Source: Thioalbus denitrificans (lineage in GTDB: Bacteria > Pseudomonadota > Gammaproteobacteria > DSM-26407). From it: a DNA stretch of 64,000 nucleotides. The stretch lies in NCBI RefSeq assembly GCF_003337735.1, contig NZ_QPJY01000011.1, forward strand, positions 38,350 through 102,349. Reading direction: 5' to 3'. Positions 20,067 through 30,267 of this stretch are shown here, piece by piece. Each line of letters opens with the position of its first letter. Position 1 is the first letter of the stretch. A program made the position numbers and the translations under genes. The notes beneath the pieces were generated by a model. It did no database searches, had not been told where the DNA came from, and saw only the letters and a list, made by a program, of their open reading frames with translations.

Positions 20067-20720
20067 ATGGATATGGAGCGCGCCCGTTTCAACATGGTGG
20101 AGCAGCAGGTACGTCCCTGGGAGGTCCTGGATCAGCGGGTGCTGGACCTGCTCGGCAGCGTCCCCAGGGAGGCGTTCGTACCGGATACCTACCGGGAACT
20201 GGCGTTCGCCGACCTGGAGCTTCCCATCGGCCACGACCAGGTCATGCTGCCGCCCCGAACCCAGGCCCGCGCCCTGCAGAGCCTGGATGTCCGGGCGGCG
20301 GACCGGGTGCTGGAGGTGGGCACCGGCAGCGGCTACCTGACCGCCCTGCTCGCCCGGCTGGCCCATCATGTCTACAGCGTGGAAATCCTGCCGGAGCTGG
20401 CCGAGCTGGCCAGCCACAACCTGGCCGCCATCGGCGTGGGCAATGTCACGGTGGAGAGCGGGGATGCCGCCGCCGGCTGGCCGCGCCACGCCCCCTACGA
20501 CGCCATCCTGATCGGCGGCGCCCTGGCATCCGTGCCCGACAGCCTGCGCGAACAGCTGCGCCCGGGGGGCCGGATGTTCGTGGTGGTGGGCAGCGAGCCG
20601 GTCATGGAAGCCCGTCTCATCACCCGGGTGGGTGAGAACCAGTGGACCGATGAGGTACTGTTCGAGACCCTCGTACCACCGCTGGCGAACGCCCCCGAAC
20701 CGTCCCGTTTCGTCTTCTGA
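20067..20720 (+). CDS. pcm: Protein-L-isoaspartate O-methyltransferase family protein
   Basis: 217 aa from the ATG at 20067, chosen over an upstream in-frame start at 20034 because of the GAAGGTGAAG site and family length. SAM-binding motif I reads VLEVGTGSGYLTALLA, and the N-terminal MVEQQVRPWEVLDQRVL and FVPDTYRELAFADLELPIGHDQVM segments are typical of the proteobacterial branch found next to tolC. Pcm repairs damaged aspartyl residues, although this tolC-linked branch often lacks demonstrated repair activity. tolC follows 64 bp downstream. Confidence 0.88.
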   Translation: MDMERARFNMVEQQVRPWEVLDQRVLDLLGSVPREAFVPDTYRELAFADLELPIGHDQVMLPPRTQARALQSLDVRAADRVLEVGTGSGYLTALLARLAHHVYSVEILPELAELASHNLAAIGVGNVTVESGDAAAGWPRHAPYDAILIGGALASVPDSLREQLRPGGRMFVVVGSEPVMEARLITRVGENQWTDEVLFETLVPPLANAPEPSRFVF

Positions 20721-20784
20721 GAGGCGGGGGCCGCCCCCGCTTCCGCATCGAACCCGGCCGCGCCGGGAAAGGACTATGGACCCC

Positions 20785-22092
20785 ATGAAAATCCGCACCC
20801 TCGCCATCGCCACCGGGCTTGCACTGGGCCTGGCCCTGCACTCCGCCGCCGCCAGCGACCTGCTGGAGGTCTACCAGCTGGCGCTGGAGAACGATCCGGG
20901 ACTCAAGGCCGCCGAGGCCCAGCGCCTGGCCACCCGTGAGGGCATCCCCCAGAGCCGGGCGGTGCTGCTGCCCAAGATCGATCTGGGCGCCGAGGTCGCG
21001 GCGAACCACCTCGACACCGACAGCGGCAACGACGACTACGGCGATCGGGGCTACAGCCTCAGCCTGAGCCAGGTGGTCTACGACCGCGGCCTGCTGGTGG
21101 CCCGCGGCCAGGCCGACGAACAGGCCAACCAGGCCGATGCCACCTACGAGGCGGTGGTCCAGTCCCTGGTTCTGGACGTGGCCAGCCGCTATTTCGACGT
21201 GCTGGCGGCCATCGATGACCTCGGCTTCGCCCGCGCCGAGAAAGCCGCCATCGCCCGCCAGCTGGAACAGACCAAGCAGCGCTTCGAGGTGGGCCTCATC
21301 GCCATCACCGACGTGCACGAGGCCCAGGCCCGCTACGATCTCTCCGTGTCCCAGGAGATCGCCGCCCAGAACCGCCTCGACAGCAGCCAGGAGGCGCTGC
21401 GCGAGCTCACCAGCATCCTGCCCGAGAGCCTCGCCCCGCTGGGTGAGTCGCTGCCCCTCATCCGACCCGAGCCCGAGGACATGGAAGCCTGGGTCGCCGC
21501 CGCCGAGCAGCAGAACCTGCAGCTGCTGGCCGCTCGTTACGGCCTCAACGTGGCCCGCGAGGAGATCAAGCGCCAGTCCGCCGGCCACTACCCGAGCCTG
21601 GCCGTGGTGGGCAGCCACAGCTACAGCGACAGCGACGCCGCCGGCATGAGCGGCGGTGAGAGGGATCTCAGCACCATCGGCCTGCAGCTCAACGTGCCCC
21701 TCTACCAGGGCGGACTGGTGACCTCCCGCACCCGCCAGGCCCAGTACCAGTTCCAGCAGGCCAGCGAGACCCTGGAGCAGTCGCGGCGCAACACCCTGCG
21801 CCAGACCCGCGACGCCTATCGCGGCGTCATCGCCGGCATCAGCCAGGTGAAGGCGCTGGAGCAGGCGGTCATCTCCAACCAGAGCGCACTGGAGGCCACC
21901 CAGGCCGGGTTCGAGGTGGGCACCCGCACCATCGTCGACGTGCTCGACGCCCAGCGGGCCCTCTATGGCGCCCAGCGCGACTACTCCCAGGCCCGCTACA
22001 GCTACCTCGTATCGACCCTGTCCCTGAAGCAGGCGGCCGGTTCCCTGAGCGTGGAGGACATCAAGCTGGTCAACGGCTGGCTGACCCACTGA
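20785..22092 (+). CDS. tolC: TolC family outer-membrane efflux channel
   Basis: 435 aa from the ATG at 20785 (11 bp after AGGA); the ATG at 20776 is an alternative. A signal peptide (MKIRTLAIATGLALGLALHS, cleaved near AAA-SD) precedes two OEP repeats. The first repeat starts LLEVYQLALENDPGLKAAEAQR, the second about residue 225. GLQLNVPLYQGGLVTSRTRQA and TRTIVDVLDAQRALYGAQRDY are diagnostic. It forms the trimeric exit duct for RND pumps and type I secretion. No pump genes lie nearby. It shares an upstream region with thiC. Confidence 0.93.
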   Translation: MKIRTLAIATGLALGLALHSAAASDLLEVYQLALENDPGLKAAEAQRLATREGIPQSRAVLLPKIDLGAEVAANHLDTDSGNDDYGDRGYSLSLSQVVYDRGLLVARGQADEQANQADATYEAVVQSLVLDVASRYFDVLAAIDDLGFARAEKAAIARQLEQTKQRFEVGLIAITDVHEAQARYDLSVSQEIAAQNRLDSSQEALRELTSILPESLAPLGESLPLIRPEPEDMEAWVAAAEQQNLQLLAARYGLNVAREEIKRQSAGHYPSLAVVGSHSYSDSDAAGMSGGERDLSTIGLQLNVPLYQGGLVTSRTRQAQYQFQQASETLEQSRRNTLRQTRDAYRGVIAGISQVKALEQAVISNQSALEATQAGFEVGTRTIVDVLDAQRALYGAQRDYSQARYSYLVSTLSLKQAAGSLSVEDIKLVNGWLTH

Positions 22093-22109
22093 GCGCACCA
22101 GAACCGACC

Positions 22110-22601
22110 ATGTCCGAGCCGACCCTGAACCAGCAGACGGATCCCGTCGTCTTCCTGCGCCAGACCCACCAGGCGCTCGTGGAGCGCTGCGCCGAGCTGG
22201 AGGCCCTCGCGACCCGAGAGAGTCCCGACCCCGGTGCGGCCCGCGCGCTGGGCCGGCAGCTCGGGACACTGCTGGAGCAGCACCTGCGGGACGAGGAGAC
22301 GGAGCTGTTCACCCGGCTGGTGCGGGTATCGCTGAAGCTGGCGGACCAGATCCATGTCCTGCGCCAGGATCATGAGCGGCTGCGCGCGGCCTGGGCGGAC
22401 CTGCAGCCGCTGCTGGCCAATCCCGCCGGCGCGCGGGGCGCCGCGGGTTTCGCGGAGCAGGCCGCGGCCTTCGTCCAGCTCAAGCGCGGTCACATCGCCC
22501 GGGAAGAGCAGCTGCTGAACCAGGCCCGGCACCTGCTCAGCAGCGCCGCACTGCGGGAGATGCGCAACGCCATGCTGGAGCGCCGCGGCCGGCACGCCTG
22601 A
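22110..22601 (+). CDS. Hemerythrin-like (HHE) domain protein
   Basis: 163 aa, all-helical. The di-iron ligand pattern is visible: His20, His58-x3-Glu62, His88 and His128-x3-Glu132 (QHLRDEETE, DHERL, HIAREEQLL). Such proteins bind oxygen or NO, or serve in iron or redox sensing; the substrate here cannot be told. It follows tolC by 17 bp on the same strand and is convergent with waaA. A 12-bp perfect palindrome (TCACCGCGGTGA, 22638-22649) separates the convergent genes. Confidence 0.75.
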   Translation: MSEPTLNQQTDPVVFLRQTHQALVERCAELEALATRESPDPGAARALGRQLGTLLEQHLRDEETELFTRLVRVSLKLADQIHVLRQDHERLRAAWADLQPLLANPAGARGAAGFAEQAAAFVQLKRGHIAREEQLLNQARHLLSSAALREMRNAMLERRGRHA

Positions 22602-22653
22602 GTTCCGCTCCGCCGGTCACCCCCCCGCAATCCCATTTCACCGCGGTGAGTCG

Positions 22654-23940
22654 TCAGGCATTGCCGCCGGCGACGCTGTCGAGGCAGCTGAGGACGAGCT
22701 GCAGCTGGGCGTCCACCGCGCCGCGGTTGTCCGCCACCACGCCACGGGCCCGCTCGCCGGCCGCGTGGCGTTCGTTGGGGTCCCGCAGCCAGCCGCTCAC
22801 CACCGAGGCCAGGGCCGCGGCATCGCGGACATGGCGCGCCGCGCCCGCCTCCAGCAGCAGCAGGCTGATGCGCTCGAAGTTGAAGACGTGGGGACCGAAC
22901 ACCACCGGTATGCCCCGCGCCGCCGGTTCGAGCATGTTGTGCCCGCCCACCGCCACCAGGCTGCCGCCGACGAAGGCCACGTCCGAGGCGGCATAGAGCA
23001 GATTGAGCTCGCCCATGGTGTCGCCCAGGTAGATCTCCACGTCCGGCTCCACGGGCTCGCCCAGGCTGCGCCGGGCGGTGACCAGGTCGAGCCGCTCGCA
23101 CAGGGCGGCGACGCGCTCGAAACGCTCCGGGTGCCGGGGCACCAGCACCAGCAGCGCCCTGGGCACCTCGGCATGCACGGCGCGGGCGGCCTCCAGGACC
23201 AGCGCATCCTCGCCCTCGTGGGTGCTGGCGGCAATCCACACCGGCCGCTCCACCCCCCATTCGCGCCGCAGCGCCTCGCCCGCCTCCAGCAGGCTGGCCG
23301 GGAGCCGCACGTCGAACTTGACGCTGCCGGTGACCTTCACCCGCGCCGGGTCGGCGCCCAGCGCAACGAAGCGCCCGGCGTCGGCCGGCGCCTGGGCGGC
23401 GATCCAGGCGACCTCCCCGAGCATGGTCCGGGTGAGCGGCCCCAGCCGCCGGTAGCCGGCGGCCGAGCGGGCCGAGAGCCGGGCATTGGCCACCACCAGG
23501 GGTATGCCGCGGTCGTGGCAGATGCGGGTGAGGTTGGGCCACAGCTCCGTTTCCATCACCACCACCACCCGCGGCCGGGCGGCATCGAGGAAGCGGCGGA
23601 CCGCGAAGGGGAGATCATAGGGGGCGTAGGCGTGCCAGACCGACTCCCCGAACAGGCGCCGGACCTGCTCCGATCCGGTGGGGGTGGCGGTGGTGATGAG
23701 CAGCGGCGTGCCGGGGCTCACCAGCCGCAGCCGCTCGATGAGCAGGGCCGCGGCCTGCACCTCGCCCACCGACACGGCGTGGATCCACAGCCCCCCCGGC
23801 GGCGGGTCCGCGGCCGGGGCGCCGAACCGCTCGCCCAGGCGCGACCAGTAGCCGGGCGCGCGGAAGCCGCGCCACAGCAGCCGCAGGAGCACCAGCGGCG
23901 CGAGCAGGTAGAGCAGCAGCGTGTAGAGTCGCAGCAGCAC
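22654..23940 (-). CDS. waaA: 3-deoxy-D-manno-octulosonic-acid (Kdo) transferase
   Basis: 428 aa from the GTG at 23940, one base after the hldD stop. It transfers Kdo from CMP-Kdo to lipid IVA at the inner membrane. An N-terminal membrane anchor (LYTLLLYLLAPLVLLRLLW) precedes the GT30 domain, with the catalytic Glu in HAVSVGEV, then IAASTHEGED and the C-terminal VFGPHVFNF. E. coli WaaA is 425 aa. Third gene of hldE-hldD-waaA, so heptose and Kdo supply for the inner core are coexpressed. Confidence 0.95.
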   Translation of the reverse strand: MLLRLYTLLLYLLAPLVLLRLLWRGFRAPGYWSRLGERFGAPAADPPPGGLWIHAVSVGEVQAAALLIERLRLVSPGTPLLITTATPTGSEQVRRLFGESVWHAYAPYDLPFAVRRFLDAARPRVVVVMETELWPNLTRICHDRGIPLVVANARLSARSAAGYRRLGPLTRTMLGEVAWIAAQAPADAGRFVALGADPARVKVTGSVKFDVRLPASLLEAGEALRREWGVERPVWIAASTHEGEDALVLEAARAVHAEVPRALLVLVPRHPERFERVAALCERLDLVTARRSLGEPVEPDVEIYLGDTMGELNLLYAASDVAFVGGSLVAVGGHNMLEPAARGIPVVFGPHVFNFERISLLLLEAGAARHVRDAAALASVVSGWLRDPNERHAAGERARGVVADNRGAVDAQLQLVLSCLDSVAGGNA

Positions 23941-23941
23941 G

Positions 23942-24910
23942 TCAGGCCGCGGGGGCACCACCCGGGGCCGCGTTGAGCCGGTCGAGGTACTCCCGCACAC
24001 CCTCCTCCACCGTCCGGAACGGGGCCTCGTAGCCGGCCTCGCGCAGGGTCGAGATATCCGCCTCGGTAAAGCTCTGGTAGCGCCCGCGCAGGTGCTCCGG
24101 GAAGGGGATGTACTCGATCTCGCCGCGGCCGTGCCAGGCGATGACCGCCCGCGCCACGTCGTTGAAGGACTGCGAGCGCCCGGTGCCCAGGTTGAAGATC
24201 CCGGACACCTCCGGGTGCTCCAGGAACCAGAGGTTCACCGCCACCGCGTCGCCCACGTAGACGAAGTCGCGGCGCTGCTCGCCGTCGGCGTAGCCGTCGC
24301 AGCCCTCGAACAGGCGCACCCGGCCCTGCTCGCGGATCTGGTCGTTGAAGTGGTAGGCGACGCTGGCCATGGTCCCCTTGTGCTGCTCGCGGGGACCGTA
24401 GACGTTGAAGTAGCGGAACCCGGCCACCGGGCTGCGGACGCCGGGCAGCAGCCGCCGCACGTACTGATCGAAGAGGAACTTCGAATAGCCGTAAACGTTG
24501 AGCGGCTCCTCGTGGTCGCGCTGTTCGCGGAACACCCGGCCGCCGCCGTAGACCGAGGCGCTGGAGGCGTAGTAGTAGGGCACGCGCCGCTCGAGGCACC
24601 AGTGCAGGAGCGCCTTGGAGTAGTCGTAGTTGTTGCCCATCATGTAGCGGCCGTCCCACTCGGTGGTGGAGGAGCAGGCGCCCTCGTGGAACAGCCCCTC
24701 CACCCGCCGGCCGAAGTCCCCGCCCGCCCCGATGCGCGCCAGGAACGCCTCCTTGTCCATGTAGTCGGCGATCTCGCAGTCGGCCAGGTTCTTGAACTTG
24801 ACCCCGTTGGCGAGGTTGTCCACCACCAGGATGTCGTCGACCCCGCGATCGTTGAGGGCCTTGACGATGTTGCTGCCGATGAAGCCGGCGCCGCCGGTGA
24901 CGATGATCAC
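23942..24910 (-). CDS. hldD: ADP-L-glycero-D-manno-heptose 6-epimerase
   Basis: 322 aa SDR enzyme that epimerises ADP-D-glycero- to ADP-L-glycero-manno-heptose for LPS core. It starts at GTG 24910, overlapping the hldE stop as GTGA. NADP-binding motif [10 protein letters not shown] is at the N-terminus. The catalytic Ser/Tyr/Lys set is seen in [12 protein letters not shown] and [21 protein letters not shown] is family-specific. E. coli HldD is 310 aa. Confidence 0.95.
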   Translation of the reverse strand: MIIVTGGAGFIGSNIVKALNDRGVDDILVVDNLANGVKFKNLADCEIADYMDKEAFLARIGAGGDFGRRVEGLFHEGACSSTTEWDGRYMMGNNYDYSKALLHWCLERRVPYYYASSASVYGGGRVFREQRDHEEPLNVYGYSKFLFDQYVRRLLPGVRSPVAGFRYFNVYGPREQHKGTMASVAYHFNDQIREQGRVRLFEGCDGYADGEQRRDFVYVGDAVAVNLWFLEHPEVSGIFNLGTGRSQSFNDVARAVIAWHGRGEIEYIPFPEHLRGRYQSFTEADISTLREAGYEAPFRTVEEGVREYLDRLNAAPGGAPAA

Positions 24911-26361
24911 TGCTCGTTCTCTCCCTGGCTCGCGCGCCCCGGGGCGCGGATGGAATGGATGATGTCGGTGGTGGAGCAGCCGGGCAGGAAGGGCAGGATG
25001 GTTACCCGCCCGCCGGCGCTCTCCACGCACTCGCGCCCGGCCACCTGGTCGGGCCGGTAGTCGCCGCCCTTGACCAGCACGTGCGGGCGCAGGGCGCAGA
25101 TGAGCCGCTCGGGGGTGTCCTCGGCGAAGGGCACCACCCAGTCCACCGCGGCGAGCGCCGCCAGCACCGCCATGCGCCGCTCCGCCGGGTTGACCGGACG
25201 CCCCGCGCCCTTCAGCCGCCGCACGGAGTCGTCGTCGTTCACCGCCACGACGAGCCGGTCGCCCAGGGCCCGCGCCTGCTCCAGGTAGGCCACATGGCCG
25301 GCGTGCAGGATGTCGAAGCAGCCATTGGTCATCACCACCCGCTCGCCGGCGGCGCGCGCCGCCTCCATGGCGATGGCCAGCTGCGCCTCGCTCATCATCC
25401 CGCGCCCCGGCTCCCACTGCGCCTCCAGCGCGTAGACCAGCTCCGGCACGCTCACCGTGGCGGTGCCGAGCTTGCCCACCACGATCCCCGCGGCCAGGTT
25501 CGCCAGCGCCACCGCCGCCGGCAGGTCCTCGCCCGCCGCCAGCGCCGCGGCCACCGTGGAGACCACCGTGTCGCCGGCGCCGGTCACGTCGTAGACCTCC
25601 CGCGCCCGGGCCGGCAGGTGCAGCTCGGGCTCGTCCCGGCGCAGCAGGGTCATGCCGTGCTCGCCGCGGGTCACCAGCAGCGCCGCCAGGTCATGGGTCC
25701 GCATCAGGTTGGCGCCCCGCTCAACCAGCGCCCGCTCGTCGGGGCAGTGGCCCACCACCGCCTCGAACTCCTTCAGGTTCGGGGTAATCAGGGTGGCGCC
25801 GTGGTAGGCGGAGAAGTCCAGGCTCTTGGGATCCACCAGCACCGGCCGGCCGGCGGCGCGGGCGGCGTCGATGAGCTCGCGGCTGCCGGCCAGCGCCCCC
25901 TTGCCGTAGTCGGACAGGATCACCGCGCCCGCCGCCGGCAGCTCCGCGACGAACGCCCGCAGCAGGGCCGCGGCGTCGAAACCCGGGAAGCCCTGCTCGA
26001 AATCGAGCCGGATGAGCTGCTGGTGGCGGGAGAGCACCCGCAGCTTGGTGACCGTGGGCACGCCCGCCACCCGCTGGAAGCGGCAGGTCACCCCCGCGCC
26101 GGCAAGCCGGGCCTGCAGGGTGTCGGCGGCGGCATCGTCGCCGGTGGCCCCCAGCAGGGTGGCGCCGGCGCCCAGCGCGGAGACGTTCAGGGCCACGTTG
26201 CCCGCGCCCCCGGGCCGATCCTCCTCGTGCTCAACCCGCACCACCGGCACCGGCGCTTCGGGCGAGATGCGCGCGGCCGGACCCTGCCAGTAGCGATCGA
26301 GCATCACGTCGCCCACCACCAGGACTCGGGCGGGCGCGAAATCGGGCACGTTGACCTTCAT
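24907..26361 (-). CDS. hldE: Bifunctional heptose-7-phosphate kinase / heptose-1-phosphate adenylyltransferase
   Basis: 484 aa from the ATG at 26361; E. coli HldE is 477 aa. The N-terminal PfkB kinase domain (about 1-325) shows [15 protein letters not shown] and [13 protein letters not shown]. The C-terminal nucleotidyltransferase domain (about 350-484) has the [16 protein letters not shown] motif and [12 protein letters not shown]. It makes ADP-D-glycero-beta-D-manno-heptose. Divergent from msbA; first gene of hldE-hldD-waaA. Confidence 0.96.
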   Translation of the reverse strand: MKVNVPDFAPARVLVVGDVMLDRYWQGPAARISPEAPVPVVRVEHEEDRPGGAGNVALNVSALGAGATLLGATGDDAAADTLQARLAGAGVTCRFQRVAGVPTVTKLRVLSRHQQLIRLDFEQGFPGFDAAALLRAFVAELPAAGAVILSDYGKGALAGSRELIDAARAAGRPVLVDPKSLDFSAYHGATLITPNLKEFEAVVGHCPDERALVERGANLMRTHDLAALLVTRGEHGMTLLRRDEPELHLPARAREVYDVTGAGDTVVSTVAAALAAGEDLPAAVALANLAAGIVVGKLGTATVSVPELVYALEAQWEPGRGMMSEAQLAIAMEAARAAGERVVMTNGCFDILHAGHVAYLEQARALGDRLVVAVNDDDSVRRLKGAGRPVNPAERRMAVLAALAAVDWVVPFAEDTPERLICALRPHVLVKGGDYRPDQVAGRECVESAGGRVTILPFLPGCSTTDIIHSIRAPGRASQGENEQ

Positions 26362-26480
26362 GGGCGGAACGGATTCCTCGGGCGGGAAAACAGGGCGGAA
26401 TGATAGCACAGCGGCCCGGGACGGAACGCCGGCCGGCGGCCGCCCGGCGCCGGCCGGGCACCGCCTCCGGGACCCTTCCC

Positions 26481-26510
26481 TTGTCCCCCCGCAGGGGTCG
26501 GGGGTAAAAT
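26481..26510 (+). promoter_or_regulatory. Candidate msbA operon promoter
   Basis: TTGTCC (26481-26486) and TAAAAT (26505-26510) are separated by 18 bp in the divergent hldE/msbA region, 105 bp before the msbA ATG. Confidence 0.4.
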
Positions 26511-26615
26511 CCGGCCTCTGTTTACGCCCCACCGGCTTCATCCCGCGACAGGAAATCGACGCCCTTGTCCCCGACTGGGAAACCGCCCCGCCCGCCCGCG
26601 CCCTCGCCCCAGGGC

Positions 26616-28388
26616 ATGGACAGCAGGACCCTCTACCTGCGGCTGCTGCAGTACGTGCGCCCATACTGGCGCAGCTTCGCCGCCTCGCTGCTCGCCACCG
26701 CGGTGCTCGCGGCCACCGAGCCGGCGCTGGCGGCCCTGCTCAAGCCACTGCTGGACGGCAGCTTCGTGGACAAGGATCCCACCATGATCCGGCTCATGCC
26801 GCTGCTGCTGCTGGGAGTCTTCGCCCTGCGCGGCGTATCGGGCTTCATCAGCGCCGTCGCCCTCAACTGGGTGGCGAACAAGGTGGTGATGGATCTGCGC
26901 GGCCTGATGTTCGACCGGCTGCTGAACCTCCCCACCCGCTTCTACGACAACCACCCCACCGGCGTCGTGCTCTCCAAGGTGACCTACAACGTCAACCAGG
27001 TCACCGACGCCGCCACCAAGGTCCTGGTGGTGCTGGTGCGCGACTCCATCATCATCCTCGGCCTGCTCGGCTGGATGCTCTACCTGAGTTGGCAGCTCTC
27101 CCTCATCGCACTGGTGCTGGCGCCCCTGGTGGCCCTGGCGGTGAAGCTCATCAGCGGGCGGCTGCGGCGCCTCAACCGCGAGCTGCAGCAGAGCATGGGC
27201 GACATGGCCCACAACCTCGAGGAGATCATCAACGGCCACAAGGTGGTGAAGCTCTTCGGCGGCCAGCCGCCCGAGGCGCGCCGCTTCAACCGGATCAACA
27301 ACTGGGTGCGCCGCTACACCATGAAGCAGGTGGTGACCTCCGAGACCAACGTCCCGATCGTGCAGATGCTCGCGGTGATCGGCCTGGTGGTGATGATCTA
27401 CTTCGCCGCCCTGCAGTCGGCCGCGAACGCCATCACCATCGGCGGCTTCGTCTCCTTCTTCGGCGCCATGGCGCTGCTGCTGGCGCCCCTCAAGCGCCTG
27501 ACCAGCATCAACACGCCCCTGCAGCGCGGCCTGGCGGCCGCCGAGAGCGTGTTCGCGCTGGTGGACGAGGAGCCCGAGGCGGATACCGGTTCCCGCAGCC
27601 TGGCGCGGGTGCAGGGCCGGGTGGAGTTCCGGGACGTCTCCTTCAGCTACGAGGCGGACGGCCGCAGGGCGCTGGAGGGCATCACGCTCGCCATCGAGCC
27701 GGGCGAGAACGTGGCCCTGGTGGGGATGTCCGGCAGCGGCAAGTCCACCCTGGTCCAGCTGCTGCCGCGCTTCTACCACCCGGACACCGGCGCCATCCTC
27801 ATCGACGGGGTCGACATCCGCGAGCTGCGGCTGGCGGACCTGCGCCGCCACATCGCCCTGGTCTCCCAGGACGTGGTGCTGTTCAACGACAGCGTGCGCG
27901 GCAATATCGCCTATGGCGCCATGGACGGGGCGGACGAGGCCGCCGTCATCCGCGCCGCCGAGGCCGCCCACGCCATGGAGTTCATCCGCGCCATGCCCGA
28001 GGGACTCGACACCCTGGTGGGCGACAACGGCGTGCGGCTCTCCGGCGGCCAGCGCCAGCGGGTCGCCATCGCCCGCGCCATTCTCAAGGACGCCCCCATC
28101 CTGATCCTGGACGAGGCCACCTCGGCCCTCGACACCCAGTCGGAGCGCTACATCCAGCAGGCGCTGGAGGTCCTGAAACAGGGCCGCACCACCATCACCA
28201 TCGCCCACCGCCTCTCCACCATCGAGAAGGCCGACCGCATCGTGGTGCTGGACGGCGGGCGCATCGCCGAGACCGGCACCCACGCCGAGCTGCTGGCGCG
28301 CGGGGGCATCTACAGCCGCCTGCACCAACTGCAGTTCACCCGGCCGGAGGCCGCGGCAGACGCGGTGGAGGCCCCGGACCCGCCGTGA
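26616..28388 (+). CDS. msbA: Lipid A export ATP-binding/permease protein MsbA
   Basis: 590 aa from the ATG at 26616 (E. coli 582); a TTG at 26565 with AGGA 11 bp upstream is possible and adds 17 residues. The N-terminal six-helix transmembrane domain is followed by an ABC domain with Walker [10 protein letters not shown], signature LSGGQRQR, Walker [13 protein letters not shown] and the H-loop in IAHRLST. It flips lipid A-core across the inner membrane. First of five plus-strand LPS genes; no lpxK follows, unlike many relatives. Confidence 0.93.
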   Translation: MDSRTLYLRLLQYVRPYWRSFAASLLATAVLAATEPALAALLKPLLDGSFVDKDPTMIRLMPLLLLGVFALRGVSGFISAVALNWVANKVVMDLRGLMFDRLLNLPTRFYDNHPTGVVLSKVTYNVNQVTDAATKVLVVLVRDSIIILGLLGWMLYLSWQLSLIALVLAPLVALAVKLISGRLRRLNRELQQSMGDMAHNLEEIINGHKVVKLFGGQPPEARRFNRINNWVRRYTMKQVVTSETNVPIVQMLAVIGLVVMIYFAALQSAANAITIGGFVSFFGAMALLLAPLKRLTSINTPLQRGLAAAESVFALVDEEPEADTGSRSLARVQGRVEFRDVSFSYEADGRRALEGITLAIEPGENVALVGMSGSGKSTLVQLLPRFYHPDTGAILIDGVDIRELRLADLRRHIALVSQDVVLFNDSVRGNIAYGAMDGADEAAVIRAAEAAHAMEFIRAMPEGLDTLVGDNGVRLSGGQRQRVAIARAILKDAPILILDEATSALDTQSERYIQQALEVLKQGRTTITIAHRLSTIEKADRIVVLDGGRIAETGTHAELLARGGIYSRLHQLQFTRPEAAADAVEAPDPP

Positions 28389-28430
28389 CCCGTCCCGCGC
28401 GCTTCCCGCCACACCACTCCGGCGGCATCC

Positions 28431-29348
28431 ATGGCCAGGCGTAGACGCCGCGAGCCCGCACCCTACGCACCGACCTACTGGCCCACCTGGCTGGGTCTCG
28501 GGCTGCTGCGGCTGCTGAACCTGCTGCCCTGGTCCTGGCAGCTGGCGCTGGGCCGTTTCCTGGGCGACGCCACCCGCCACCTGGCCCGCTCCCGGGCCCG
28601 GGTGGCGCGGACCAATCTCCGGCTCTGCTTCCCGGAGCTGGAGACCGCGGCGCGCGAGCGGCTGCTGCGCGATCATTTCCGGGCGCTCGGCATGGGGGTG
28701 GTGGAGCTCGCCATGAGCTGGTGGGGCAGCAACGAGCGCCTGCGCAGCCTGGGCAGCGTCGAGGGGCTGGAGCACTTCGACGCCGCGCTGGCCGCGGGTC
28801 ACGGCATCATCCTGCTGACCGGGCACTTCACGCCCATGGAGCTGTGCGCCCACCGCCTCTCACTGGAGCGCCCCTTCGACGCCATGTACCGGCCCGCCAG
28901 CAACGTGGTGGTGGACCGGCTCACCAAGCGCGCCCGCGACCGCCGCCGCAATACCCGCATCTTCGCCCGCGACGACATCCGCGCCATGCTCCGCAGCCTG
29001 CGCGACAACCGCGCCGTGTGGTACGGACCGGACCAGGACTACGGCCGTGAGCTCAGCGTCTTCGCCCCCTTCTTCGGCGTGGACGCGGCCACCATCACCA
29101 CCACCGCCCGCTTCGCCCGCATGAGCCGCGCCCGGGTGGTACCCTATTTCCCGGTGCGCCGCGCCGACGGCCGCTACGTCATCCGGGTGCTGCCGCCGCT
29201 GGCCGGCTACCCGACCGGCGACGCCGAGGCGGACGCCCGGACCATCAACGCCCTGGTGGAGGCGGCGGTGCGGGCGTGCCCGGAGCAGTACCTGTGGATC
29301 CACCGGCGCTTCAAGACGCGCCCCCAAGGGGAGCCGCGGCTCTACTGA
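28431..29348 (+). CDS. lpxL: Lipid A late acyltransferase (LpxL/HtrB family)
   Basis: 305 aa. An N-terminal membrane anchor (LGLGLLRLLNLLPWSWQLALG) precedes the acyltransferase domain with the catalytic HxxxxE motif in GHFTPMEL and the later YGPDQDYG and WIHRRFKTRP signatures. It transfers a secondary acyl chain (laurate in E. coli) to Kdo2-lipid IVA. LpxL and LpxM are hard to separate by eye, so the symbol is provisional. 42 bp after msbA and 13 bp before a GT9 gene. Confidence 0.88.
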   Translation: MARRRRREPAPYAPTYWPTWLGLGLLRLLNLLPWSWQLALGRFLGDATRHLARSRARVARTNLRLCFPELETAARERLLRDHFRALGMGVVELAMSWWGSNERLRSLGSVEGLEHFDAALAAGHGIILLTGHFTPMELCAHRLSLERPFDAMYRPASNVVVDRLTKRARDRRRNTRIFARDDIRAMLRSLRDNRAVWYGPDQDYGRELSVFAPFFGVDAATITTTARFARMSRARVVPYFPVRRADGRYVIRVLPPLAGYPTGDAEADARTINALVEAAVRACPEQYLWIHRRFKTRPQGEPRLY

Positions 29349-29361
29349 GCCAGGGATACGC

Positions 29362-30267
29362 ATGCAACGGGCCCTGTTCATCACCCTGAGCAACATCGGC
29401 GACGCCGTGCTCACCACGCCGGCGCTGGAGTACCTGCACGCCCGGCACCCGGACCTGCGCTTCGACATCGTCGCCGACGCCCGCTCCGCGGAGCTGTTCA
29501 CCCACTGCCCCTACCGCGGCGAGATCCTGCTCAAGCACAAGCGCGCCGGCTGGCGGGGACTGCTGCGGCTGATCCGGACCCTGCGCCGCACCCGCTACGT
29601 CCTGGCGGCCGACCTGCGCACCGACGGACTGGCCTACCTGCTGCGCGCCGAGCGGCGCATGACCAAGCTGCGGCGCGGTCCGGCCGGCCCCCACAGCGTG
29701 GAGGAGCACATGGCGGTGGTGGCGCCCGGCGTGCGCCGCGCGGAGATACCGCCCACCCGCATCTGGCTGACCGACGCGCTGCGCGAGCAGGCCCGCGAGC
29801 GCCTCGCCGCCCTGCCCCCGGGGCCCCTGCTGGCCATCGGTCCGGGCGCCAACTGGCTGCCCAAGATCTGGCCCCTGGAGTCCTTCGCCGAGCTGCTGCG
29901 CCGGCTCGAGGGGCGGGTGGCGGCGGCGGTCCTGCTGGGCGGCCCCAAGGACCGCGAGCGCGCCGAGGGCCTGGTGCGGGAAGCAGCGCTGCCGATGCTC
30001 GATCTATGCGGCACCACCGGGCTGCTGGAGGCGACCGCGGTGCTGGAGCGGGCCGACCTGTTCGTGGGCAACGACTCCGGACTGGGACACCTGGCCAGCG
30101 CGGTCGCCACGCCGACCCTCACCCTGTTCGGGCCGGGCGAGCCGGAGCGCTACCACCCCTGGGGTCCCCGCGCCGCCTGGCTAGTGGCGCCCGATCGCGA
30201 CCTGGCCCGGCTCACCCCCGAGGTGGTGGCGGAGCGGCTCCTGAGGCACCTGGAACGATGGCGCTGA
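29362..30267 (+). CDS. Glycosyltransferase family 9 (heptosyltransferase-like)
   Basis: 301 aa. GT9 features: LSNIGDAVLTTPALEYL at the N-terminus, GPGANWLPKIWPLESFAELL around residue 155, and the donor-site motif GNDSGLGHLASA near 235. It differs from WaaC/WaaF consensus (LGH rather than MHL), so the acceptor is uncertain. GT9 enzymes add heptose from ADP-heptose to LPS core, fitting hldD/hldE nearby. Overlaps the next gene by 10 bp. Confidence 0.83.
   Translation: MQRALFITLSNIGDAVLTTPALEYLHARHPDLRFDIVADARSAELFTHCPYRGEILLKHKRAGWRGLLRLIRTLRRTRYVLAADLRTDGLAYLLRAERRMTKLRRGPAGPHSVEEHMAVVAPGVRRAEIPPTRIWLTDALREQARERLAALPPGPLLAIGPGANWLPKIWPLESFAELLRRLEGRVAAAVLLGGPKDRERAEGLVREAALPMLDLCGTTGLLEATAVLERADLFVGNDSGLGHLASAVATPTLTLFGPGEPERYHPWGPRAAWLVAPDRDLARLTPEVVAERLLRHLERWR

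Noticed and set aside
26351..28444. A 697-codon frame overlapping msbA in a shifted frame
   Set aside because: It is dominated by Arg, Gly, Pro and His repeats typical of an out-of-frame GC-rich gene, and msbA itself is intact with Walker motifs.
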